Assembly (NCBI RefSeq): GCF_000948985.2
Contig: NZ_CP059733.1
Span: 310,001 to 374,000, forward strand
Reading direction: 5' to 3'
Source of the DNA: Thalassomonas viridans
Lineage (GTDB): Bacteria; Pseudomonadota; Gammaproteobacteria; Enterobacterales; Alteromonadaceae
Length of the DNA stretch: 64,000 bases
Shown: positions 8,642 to 15,929 of the stretch, one piece after another
Numbering within the stretch: the stretch's first letter is position 1
Layout of the letters: the number at the start of each line of letters is the position of its first letter
Translations under genes and position numbers: made by a program
The notes under the pieces: generated by a model
The model's database searches: none
Told to the model about the DNA's origin: nothing
Seen by the model: the letters and a program-made list of their open reading frames with translations, nothing else

Positions 8642-10546
8642 CTAAGATGAAACCTGCGACATGATTTCCTCTATCTGCTCTTCAATGTCCATCCATTCCA
8701 TCTCCGCCGCCTCTATTTCCTGCTTCAGGCTGGCCTGCTGTTTTAACAGCTCTGTCAGGCGCTTTTTGTGCTCGCTCTGGTAAATCTCGCTGTCGGCAAG
8801 TTCCGCTTCGACCGCCTGCAGGCTTTGCTGCCACTGGTGAATGCTTTGTTCAAATTTATCCGCCTGCTTTTTCAGCGGTGCGGCTTTTTTACGTAGCTCC
8901 GCCTGTTCCTTACGCTGCTGTTTTTTATCGACCACATTTTCTTTGGCGGCCTTATTGCCCTGGCCGGTTTGCTTTTTGTCGTCATTGAGCCATTGCTGGT
9001 AGTCGTCGATATCGCCGCTGAAATCGCTGACCCCGCTGTTGGCCACCAGGTAAAATTCGTCAACACAGGACTCAAGCAGGAACCTGTCATGGGCAATCAG
9101 GATGATGGCGCCGGCGAATTCCTGCAATGCCAGCACCAGCGCCTGGCGCATTTCCAGATCCAGGTGGTTGGTGGGCTCGTCCAGCAGCAACAGCTGGGGT
9201 TTTTCCAGCACGATCAGCGCCAGCACCAGGCGGGCTTTTTCGCCGCCGGACATAGTGCCCACCTGGCCCAGGGCCTGGTCGCCGCTAAAGCCGAAGCGGC
9301 CTAAAAAGGAGCGGGCCTGCAATTCCGTCAAGGTTGGTTTGGCCTTTAAGATATGGGCGACGGCGCTGCTTGGCGCATGCAACTGCTCCAGCTGGTGCTG
9401 GGAGAAATAACCGATTTTGAGTTCCTGGGCGCAATAACGTTCCCCTTGCAGCAGTGCCAGCTCCCCCGCCAGGGATTTGATCAGGGTGGACTTACCGGCG
9501 CCGTTTCTTCCCAGCAGGCCGATCCGGCTGCCGGGCACCAGGGTGAGGTTAACCTGGTTTAAAATCACGGCATCCTGATGGTAGCCGCATTGGCTGTCGG
9601 TCAACGACAGCAGGGGATAGGGCAAGGTTTCCGGCTGCTCAAAGGTGAAGGTAAACTGGGTATCGACATGGGCCGGGGCTAAGTCCGGCAATTTTTGCAG
9701 GCGTTTTAACCGGCTTTGCGCCTGTTTCGCCTTGCTGGCCTTGGCGCGGAAACGGTCGACAAAAGAAGTTAAATGGGCGATTTCCTTTTGCTGTTTCTGG
9801 TACTGGGCATCCTGCTGGGCCAGGTGTTCGGCGCGCTGGCGTTCAAAGGCGGTGTAGTTGCCGGCATAGAGTTTTGCCCGCTGCTGCTCGATATGCAGTA
9901 TCTGCCCGATCACATCGTCGAGAAAATCCCTGTCATGGGAAATCAGCACCAGGGTGCCGGTAAAACGTTTCAACCAGCGTTGCAGCCAGATCACCGCATC
10001 CAGATCCAGGTGGTTGGTGGGCTCATCCAGCAGCAGGAGATCGGCGCGGCTGATCAGTGCCTGGGCAAGGTTCAGGCGCATGCGCCAGCCACCGGAAAAG
10101 TCTTTGACCGGGGCGCTGAGCTGGGGCTGGAGAAAGCCCAGGCCGTGCAACAACTCACCGGCCCGCGCTGGCAGGCTGTAACCATTGATGGCATCGATTT
10201 TATTGATCAGTATGGCTTCTTCATTGCCGTCGTTATCGGCCCGGGCCTGAGCCAGGGCCTGTTCCAGCTGGCGGAATTCCTTATCGCCGTCCATCACGTA
10301 ATCTAAAGCTGACATCTCCAGCGCCGGGGTTTCCTGCTTAACCGTGGCTATTTTCCAGCTGCCGGGCAAACTGATGCTGCCGCTGTCCGGCTGCAGCTGC
10401 CCCAGCAGGGCGGCGAATAAAGAGGATTTACCACAGCCATTTGCACCGACCAGGCCGACTTTATGGTTAGGGTGTATGGTAAAGCTGGACGAGTGAATCA
10501 GGTTTTTAGCCCCTCTGTCTAAGCTTAATTCATTGGCTACGATCAA
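8642..10546 (-). CDS. yheS: ABC-F family ATPase YheS
   Basis: This 634-residue soluble protein has two ABC ATPase domains and matches E. coli YheS over its length. Walker A motifs are GANGCGKSS (residues 34-42) and GRNGAGKST; both signature (SGG) and LLLDEPTNHLDL Walker B motifs are intact. The linker region between the domains is rich in basic residues (FRAKASKAKQAQSR), and a long coiled-coil Glu/Lys/Gln tail follows the second domain. ABC-F proteins act on ribosomes at the tRNA exit or peptidyl-transferase region, not in membranes. No transmembrane segment is present. Confidence 0.96.
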   Translation of the reverse strand: MIVANELSLDRGAKNLIHSSSFTIHPNHKVGLVGANGCGKSSLFAALLGQLQPDSGSISLPGSWKIATVKQETPALEMSALDYVMDGDKEFRQLEQALAQARADNDGNEEAILINKIDAINGYSLPARAGELLHGLGFLQPQLSAPVKDFSGGWRMRLNLAQALISRADLLLLDEPTNHLDLDAVIWLQRWLKRFTGTLVLISHDRDFLDDVIGQILHIEQQRAKLYAGNYTAFERQRAEHLAQQDAQYQKQQKEIAHLTSFVDRFRAKASKAKQAQSRLKRLQKLPDLAPAHVDTQFTFTFEQPETLPYPLLSLTDSQCGYHQDAVILNQVNLTLVPGSRIGLLGRNGAGKSTLIKSLAGELALLQGERYCAQELKIGYFSQHQLEQLHAPSSAVAHILKAKPTLTELQARSFLGRFGFSGDQALGQVGTMSGGEKARLVLALIVLEKPQLLLLDEPTNHLDLEMRQALVLALQEFAGAIILIAHDRFLLESCVDEFYLVANSGVSDFSGDIDDYQQWLNDDKKQTGQGNKAAKENVVDKKQQRKEQAELRKKAAPLKKQADKFEQSIHQWQQSLQAVEAELADSEIYQSEHKKRLTELLKQQASLKQEIEAAEMEWMDIEEQIEEIMSQVSS

Positions 10547-10705
10547 TCTTTGTTCCTCTTTATGGCGCTTTATATATCATCACCGGCTATTGTCGCTTTT
10601 CCTGTGGGGCTTGTTCAAGGTAAAATATACCTCTAAGTTGTGATCCGCCTTATGGCCCTTTTACTTAACCCGGGTTACTTAAAAAGGGAAAAGGCGAGTT
10701 AAAGT

Positions 10706-10912
10706 GTGAATGCAAACGTGAAAAAACGATTTATTGCCGGGGCGGTATGCCCTAAATGTAAGGCCATGGATACCATGGCCCTGACCAAGGAGCAGGGGGT
10801 GGAAAAAGTTACCTGCGTCAGTTGCGGCGAGCAAATGAGCCAGCCCGAAGAGCATGTGATCACGCAAGTGCGCAGCAATGAGCAGGTGATCGGCGTCTTT
10901 AAACCTGAATAG
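10706..10912 (+). CDS. yheV: YheV family putative zinc-ribbon protein
   Basis: This 68-residue cytoplasmic protein has two CxxC knuckles (Cys15/Cys18 and Cys37/Cys40), a likely zinc site, and ends EQVIGVFKPE as in E. coli YheV. Function is unknown. The start used is GTG with AAGGCGAG 7 nt upstream; a second GTG four codons later is possible. It lies between yheS and slyX, the conserved neighbourhood. Confidence 0.88.
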   Translation: MNANVKKRFIAGAVCPKCKAMDTMALTKEQGVEKVTCVSCGEQMSQPEEHVITQVRSNEQVIGVFKPE

Positions 10913-10943
10913 AAGCTAAGCCCGAAAAGCTAAGCCTGAAAAA

Positions 10944-10979
10944 CAAAAGCCGCGAGTTAGTTGCAAACTCCGGCTTTTG
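10944..10979. terminator. Terminator between yheV and slyX
   Basis: The arms CAAAAGCC and GGCTTTTG enclose a further pairing GAGTT/AACTC. The hairpin sits between convergent yheV and slyX and can serve both strands. Confidence 0.6.
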
Positions 10980-11031
10980 TGCAATCTTTTGTTACGATTT
11001 TTTGTGCTGCCTTTTCCTCTAGCCTTTTCCT

Positions 11032-11271
11032 CTAGTAATGGGGGGGAGGCGGCTCCACTTCATTTTTCATGCCCTGGTTGGCGCTGTTTTCTTTCAGGCG
11101 GCTGGCCAGTACCTGTACCTGGTATGTCAGGTCGGCAATTTGCGCCTGGTGTACTGCCAGCTCCTGGCTGAGCTGTTCTATAACATCGTCCTGAAAAACA
11201 TTGCGGGCTTCAAGGGCATTGATCCTTTCTTCAAGGACGGTCAGGGGGTTTTCTATTGTGTTATCGGCCAT
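11032..11271 (-). CDS. slyX: SlyX family protein
   Basis: This 79-residue protein is a coiled coil through most of its length (LEERINALEARNVFQDDVIE) with the family's C-terminal proline signature ending PPPPHY. Function is unknown. Its 5' end overlaps the 3' end of the WD40 lipoprotein gene by 19 bp, so the two are coupled. It faces fkpA across that gene, as in enterics where slyX and fkpA are neighbours. Confidence 0.9.
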   Translation of the reverse strand: MADNTIENPLTVLEERINALEARNVFQDDVIEQLSQELAVHQAQIADLTYQVQVLASRLKENSANQGMKNEVEPPPPHY

Positions 11272-12287
11272 AATTCGGCATATCCGGAAGAGCTTTCGGT
11301 TAAGATGTGCTTATTATCGCGAAAAGCCACACTATACACAACCGCACCGGCGGGACGGATATCTTCCCTCGGGGTTACCCGCCAGCTTTCCAGGCGCTTG
11401 CCGGTGGCGATATCCCATAGGCTGACTTTTCTCGACGGCGCCCCCGTGAGCAGGCGCTTGCCGTCTTCGGAAAACTGTACCGAACTGAATACTTCCTGGC
11501 GGTTGGTATATTTGAGGTTGCCCAAGCGTTCGCCGGTTTTTAAATCCCAGACATAGGCGGCTTTTTTGCTGTCGGCGGTAAAGGCGTAACGGCCCCTGGG
11601 ATCCAGGGCGACTTTAGTGACCCGGCTGGGATGGTTAAAGCGGTAGATCACTTGTCCCGAGCGGGTATCCCAGACGTAAGCGACAAAATCATTGGAGCCG
11701 GAAATGGCGATGCGGCCATTGGGCAGCATATCTACCGAATTGATCCTTTCCTGGTGGCCGAGAAATTCCAGCCGGCGCCCGTTGGCCAAAGTAACATGCA
11801 CCACAGCACCGTTGCCTTTGCCTATCAGGATATGGCTGCCGTTGTTGGACAGGGCAATGTCGCGGATGCGGGACTCCCTGACTTGCCAGTAGCCCTGCGC
11901 CTGCCCGGTGTTAATGTTCCATAAGGCAAAATTGCTGCTGCTGGCGGTGAGCACATGGCTGTTGTTATCGCTGATATCGGCCGCCAGCACCAGGTTGTCG
12001 GCGCTGTCCTGCTGCTGGAACCAGGTATATTTGAGGGCGTTTTGTTCCAGATCCCACAGACTGATGCCGTGGTGAATGGAAGAAACCACGCTTAAACGGC
12101 CATCGTTGGAAATATCGGCGGCATAGGCGCCTTCTACCGCATGCTGCCAACGTTGGTCGGGGGTACTGCCGGAAGGCTGGCAAGCCGTGAGCAAAAGCGG
12201 TAAAAACAAGACAAAGGCTGACTTGAAAATCTTATTTTTTACCTTATTAAAAGAGGACAAGATATTAATACTTTTTTCTCTCGGCAT
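11253..12287 (-). CDS. WD40-repeat lipoprotein
   Basis: A lipoprotein signal with lipobox LLLTAC (Cys36) is followed by about seven WD40 blades with recurring SLWD, ALWN, YVWD and LWDI motifs, long enough for one complete beta propeller (344 residues). It should sit in the envelope as a protein-binding scaffold; the partner is unknown. The signal is long from the annotated ATG, so the true start may be a codon further in (for example TTG at residue 10). It overlaps slyX by 19 bp and is divergent from fkpA. Confidence 0.85.
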   Translation of the reverse strand: MPREKSINILSSFNKVKNKIFKSAFVLFLPLLLTACQPSGSTPDQRWQHAVEGAYAADISNDGRLSVVSSIHHGISLWDLEQNALKYTWFQQQDSADNLVLAADISDNNSHVLTASSSNFALWNINTGQAQGYWQVRESRIRDIALSNNGSHILIGKGNGAVVHVTLANGRRLEFLGHQERINSVDMLPNGRIAISGSNDFVAYVWDTRSGQVIYRFNHPSRVTKVALDPRGRYAFTADSKKAAYVWDLKTGERLGNLKYTNRQEVFSSVQFSEDGKRLLTGAPSRKVSLWDIATGKRLESWRVTPREDIRPAGAVVYSVAFRDNKHILTESSSGYAELWPITQ

Positions 12288-12384
12288 TTCTCGTTAGTAT
12301 AAAGTGTTTTTATCGTATTGTTTACAATATTTCAACTGCGGCTTGGGGGGCGATTCTCCAACTGTGAAAAAAATGGAGATATAA

Positions 12385-13146
12385 ATGAAATTGTTCAAAC
12401 CCACTATGGTGGCTATAGCACTTGTTTCTGTACTTGGATGTCAGGAAGCAAAACAAGAAGAGAAAGCCGCGGTATTAGATACTGAAGTTCAAAAACAAGC
12501 TTATGGTTTAGGTGCTTCCATCGGTATGTATATGGAGCGCAACCTGGAAGAGCACACCAAAATGGGCCTGTCTCTTGATAAAGATTTAATTGTTAAAGGT
12601 TTTATTGAAAGCCTGGAAGGCAAGTCGCAGATCGAAAAAGAAGAGATCCAGACTTTGCTGTCTAACCTTGAGCAAACCATGAGAGCTAAACAGCAGGAAC
12701 TGGCCAAGAAAGAAGCCGAAGCCAGCTTAGCTGAAGGTAAGAAGTTCCTGGAAGAGAATGCCAAGAAAGATGGGGTTAAGGTCACAGAATCCGGCATTCA
12801 GTATTCAGTGATCACCGAAGGTAGCGGTGAGAAGCCAAGGGCTACCGATACCGTAGAAGTTCACTACAAAGGAACTTTCTTAAACGGTGAAACTTTCGAC
12901 AGTTCTTATGACCGCGGTCAGCCTACAGTATTCCAGTTAAACCGCGTGATCCGCGGTTGGACCGAAGGCGTACAGCTGATGTCTGTCGGTTCTAAATATA
13001 AGTTTACCATTCCGTCTGAACTGGCCTACGGTCCTGTCGGCAATCCGCCGCGCATTCCGGGCAACTCGGTACTGGAATTTGAAATTGAATTATTGAACAT
13101 TCAAAAGCCTGAGCAGCCTGCACAAGTTGGCGATAAGTCAGAGTAA
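12385..13146 (+). CDS. fkpA: FKBP-type peptidyl-prolyl isomerase FkpA
   Basis: This 253-residue periplasmic folding factor has an N-terminal helical dimerisation domain (about 30-130) and a C-terminal FKBP domain (about 137-235) with VEVHYKGTF, FDSSYDRGQP and the IPSELAYG strand. Unlike E. coli FkpA the export signal ends VLGC (Cys19), so it may be lipid-anchored. ATG is preceded by ATGGAGAT. Position next to slyX and divergent from it matches the enteric order. Two terminators follow. Confidence 0.93.
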   Translation: MKLFKPTMVAIALVSVLGCQEAKQEEKAAVLDTEVQKQAYGLGASIGMYMERNLEEHTKMGLSLDKDLIVKGFIESLEGKSQIEKEEIQTLLSNLEQTMRAKQQELAKKEAEASLAEGKKFLEENAKKDGVKVTESGIQYSVITEGSGEKPRATDTVEVHYKGTFLNGETFDSSYDRGQPTVFQLNRVIRGWTEGVQLMSVGSKYKFTIPSELAYGPVGNPPRIPGNSVLEFEIELLNIQKPEQPAQVGDKSE

Positions 13147-13159
13147 GTTTCACTGATAA

Positions 13160-13236
13160 CGGCCCGGCAACTATAATCGGGCTGTTTCTTTAGCTAAAAG
13201 CCAAAATGGGTGCCCATCCGTTTTGGCTTTTTTTAT
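13160..13236 (+). terminator. Two consecutive hairpin terminators after fkpA
   Basis: The first hairpin is GCCCG...CGGGC followed by TGTTTCTTT (about 13162-13190). The second is AAAAGCCAAAA...TTTTGGCTTTT (13196-13231) followed by T-rich sequence. Together they end the fkpA transcript. Confidence 0.75.
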
Positions 13237-13237
13237 A

Positions 13238-13390
13238 TTCAGGAAGAATGGTATGCCATGAGTACATGGATGTGCAGGAATGGTGATGTTCAGGAAGAAT
13301 GGTATGCCATGAGTACATGGATGTGCAGGAATGGCGATGTTCAGGAAGAATGGTATGCCATGAGCACATGGGTGCGCAGGAATGGCGGTA
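13238..13390. repeat. Three tandem copies of a 51-bp repeat
   Basis: Copies occupy 13238-13288, 13289-13339 and 13340-13390. The first two differ by one base; the third has several changes. Each unit contains CCATGAGTACATGG, a small hairpin. As 51 is a multiple of 3, the array is open on both strands (17-residue units), but neither frame has a good ribosome site or family, so I treat it as DNA repeat, not a gene. Confidence 0.85.
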
Positions 13391-13492
13391 TTTTGGGGAG
13401 ATTTGCCTGCCCCGTTTCATTTACGGCTCGTGCCCGGCGGCTTATTTCCGTATAATCCTCCCTGTTTTTCTTCTGTTATAAAGTTAGTTTTC

Positions 13493-14767
13493 ATGAAGCA
13501 TGTTTTGATCATCGGCTATGTCTGGCCCGAGCCCAATTCTTCCGCTGCCGGCAGCCGTATGATGCAGTTGATTGCCTTTTTTAAATCCCAACAATGGGCA
13601 GTAACCTTTGCCAGCCCGGCGCAGCGCACCGAGCATATGGCGGATTTGGCGGCCATAGGCGTCGACAGCCGGGACATCAGCTTAAACTGCCAGAGCTTTG
13701 ATGCCTATATTGAAAGCTTGCAGCCGGATATCGTGATGTTCGACCGCTTTATGATGGAAGAACAGTTTGGCTGGCGTGTGCGCCAGCAATGCCCGCAGGC
13801 GCTGACGATTTTGGATACCGAAGATTTGCAGTTTTTGCGCCATGCCCGGCACCAGGCCGCTAAGGGGCAGCGTGAAGTGCAGGCGCAGGACTACCATTCG
13901 GATCTGGCCAAGCGGGAAGTAGCGGCGATTTTCCGCTGTGATCTCAGCCTGATGATTTCCCGGGAAGAAATCGAGCTGCTGACCCGGCGCTATCAGGTAG
14001 ACAGCCGCTTGCTGCACTACAGCCCTTTTATGCTGGAGCGAGCAGTATTGTCTCAGCTTAACCCGGGTTATGAGCAGCGCCAGGGGTTTATTTCCATCGG
14101 CAATTTTCGCCATGCCCCCAACTGGGATGCGGTATTGTGGTTGAAACAGCAGGTATGGCCCCTGATCCGCAAAGCCTTGCCCCAGGCGCAGCTGTTTGTT
14201 TACGGCGCCTATCCGCCCCCGAAAGCGACGGCGCTGCACGATGTGAAGTCGGGTTTCCTGGTTAAGGGCTGGGTGGACGATGCCATAGCGGCAATGCAGT
14301 CTGCCCGGGTCTGTCTTGCGCCCCTGCGGTTCGGCGCCGGCCTTAAGGGCAAGCTCGCCGAAGCCATGATCTGCAATACCCCGTCGGTGACTACAGATAT
14401 CGGCGCCGAAGGCATGCAAACCGATCAGGCCTGGGGCGGTGCTATCGCCAATGACGCCGAAGCTATCGCCCAAGCCGCCGTCGCCTTGTATCAGCAGCCC
14501 GGCTTGTGGCAGGAAAGCAGCATCAGGGGCCAGGAAAATGCCCGGCAGCTGTTTGATCGCCACCAGCACTTTGATGCCCTGGCAGAGAAAATAGCGCAAG
14601 TGAGCGGAGATTTAAGCGGCCACAGGCAAGAAAACTTTACCGGCGCCATGCTTAACTTCCATCATCACCGAAGCACCCAGTACATGTCCCAATGGATCGA
14701 GTCGAAAAACAAGCTGGCGCAGTTACAGGAGCAGCAGGACAAAACTCTAAATCAACCTGAATTATAA
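13493..14767 (+). CDS. GT-B fold glycosyltransferase
   Basis: This 424-residue protein starts MKHVLIIGYVWPEPN, a typical first Rossmann strand of GT1/GT4-type enzymes. The C-terminal Rossmann half has the donor-binding region GAGLKGKLAEAMICNTPSVTT, with Lys/Glu at the usual donor-binding positions. The acceptor and sugar are unknown; no polysaccharide cluster is nearby. The frame is open upstream through the 51-bp repeats, but this ATG fits the fold. Its last 6 bp overlap the convergent nuclease gene. Confidence 0.85.
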   Translation: MKHVLIIGYVWPEPNSSAAGSRMMQLIAFFKSQQWAVTFASPAQRTEHMADLAAIGVDSRDISLNCQSFDAYIESLQPDIVMFDRFMMEEQFGWRVRQQCPQALTILDTEDLQFLRHARHQAAKGQREVQAQDYHSDLAKREVAAIFRCDLSLMISREEIELLTRRYQVDSRLLHYSPFMLERAVLSQLNPGYEQRQGFISIGNFRHAPNWDAVLWLKQQVWPLIRKALPQAQLFVYGAYPPPKATALHDVKSGFLVKGWVDDAIAAMQSARVCLAPLRFGAGLKGKLAEAMICNTPSVTTDIGAEGMQTDQAWGGAIANDAEAIAQAAVALYQQPGLWQESSIRGQENARQLFDRHQHFDALAEKIAQVSGDLSGHRQENFTGAMLNFHHHRSTQYMSQWIESKNKLAQLQEQQDKTLNQPEL

Positions 14768-15664
14768 TGCCTGCTCCAGCAGACCGCTCAGGCGCACTGC
14801 GGCCTGCAGAATGCGCTGGTGCAGTACCGGGGCAAATTTTTCCTGGTAGTTTCCGGCAATATTGACCTTGCAGCTGCCGTAACTTTTACATTCCTGATCT
14901 TCGTTTAGGCGGCAATAACCGACATCCGGCTGGCGCGTGATCGCCAGTGATTCACTGGCCCATTGCCAGACACCTGTTTGCTGCCATTTATCTACGGGAG
15001 CCTTTTGCCACTGGGAGCTGAGTTGTGCCAGCAGCTGCTTATGGTGAGCGCGTAAGCTTTCCGCGGTGTTTGCCGGATAAGTCAGTAAACAATCGTCCCA
15101 TAACCAGTGCAGGTTGCTGCATTTTCCCAGGGTGGAGGTGATTTCGCTGCGGTTGCCGCCGAGATCGCTGGCAAAGCTGATATGCAGGGGCTGGTGAATA
15201 TCCCCGAGCCAATGCCCCAGAAACATCAGCGCCTGCTGTTTTTGCCACTCGTCGCTGCCTTTGGACAACTGTTGTTGGTGGAACAGGATGGCTTGCGGTA
15301 CGCAGTTATCCCGGCAGGCATTTTCGGTGATTACCTGGGTATCCCGGTCGATATTGAGGTAATGCCAGGGTTTAAAGGCATCAAATTCGCTGTCTTTTTT
15401 GATGGCATCCGCCCATAAACAGGCATCGGCGAAACTGGTATTTTCCGTGTTTTCCGGTGTGCCCGCATAGGCGGCGATTTTATCTTTATGCTCCCGGGGT
15501 AGGGCTGCGAGCAGGGTGTCGATTTTTTCGCGGCTGGCCGGGGTGAGATGTTCATAACTGAGCTGGCATACCAGCTGATGGCCCATTTTTCCCAGGGCAA
15601 AAGCCTTAAATGTGCCGGTTAAGAGTAAGACGGGCACCAGCAACGGCAGAATTTTTTTTAGCAT
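14762..15664 (-). CDS. Secreted S1/P1-family nuclease
   Basis: This 300-residue zinc nuclease has a signal peptide (cleavage near AFA, residue 23). The zinc ligands can be matched to nuclease P1: His29, Asp86, His101, His151, Asp155, His161, His186 and Asp190. These enzymes cut single-stranded DNA/RNA and remove 3' phosphates outside the cytoplasm, providing phosphate and nucleosides. Oddly the mature N-terminal Trp of the family (WGxxGH) is Leu here (LGKMGH), so the N-terminal metal ligand would rely on the main-chain amine only. It is divergent from the aminopeptidase gene. Confidence 0.88.
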   Translation of the reverse strand: MLKKILPLLVPVLLLTGTFKAFALGKMGHQLVCQLSYEHLTPASREKIDTLLAALPREHKDKIAAYAGTPENTENTSFADACLWADAIKKDSEFDAFKPWHYLNIDRDTQVITENACRDNCVPQAILFHQQQLSKGSDEWQKQQALMFLGHWLGDIHQPLHISFASDLGGNRSEITSTLGKCSNLHWLWDDCLLTYPANTAESLRAHHKQLLAQLSSQWQKAPVDKWQQTGVWQWASESLAITRQPDVGYCRLNEDQECKSYGSCKVNIAGNYQEKFAPVLHQRILQAAVRLSGLLEQAL

Positions 15665-15783
15665 CTTTTTTCCAGGTTAGTTTCCGACATAGTTTTTAAC
15701 ATGATTTTCGGGGATTTTACGCTATGTCTGTGAAATAGTTAGCAATCAGTATAAAGCCCCGTCGTTATGCCCTCAAGCAAGTG

Positions 15784-15821
15784 CCTGCCGACAGGATAAA
15801 ATATTTATCCGGTCGGCCAGG
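15784..15821. repeat. Stable hairpin in nuclease/aminopeptidase intergenic region
   Basis: The arms CCGACAGGATAAA (15788-15800) and TTTATCCGGTCGG (15804-15816) pair with one mismatch around a 3-nt loop and extend into CCTG/CAGG. No T-tract follows. It may be an operator or part of a 5' leader. Confidence 0.5.
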
Positions 15822-15929
15822 GAGCTGTTTAGACTGGCCCCTACTATCTCCAAAGCCAATATGCCTTTATAATTCCGCCTGAAAGTGCGACACCTGAGTC
15901 GCTGATACCTGTCAGAAAAGGAAAATATT

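Noticed and set aside
13210-13455. 81-codon plus-strand and 76-codon minus-strand frames across the 51-bp repeats
   Set aside because: They are open only because the repeat length is a multiple of three; there are no ribosome sites or homologous families I recognise.
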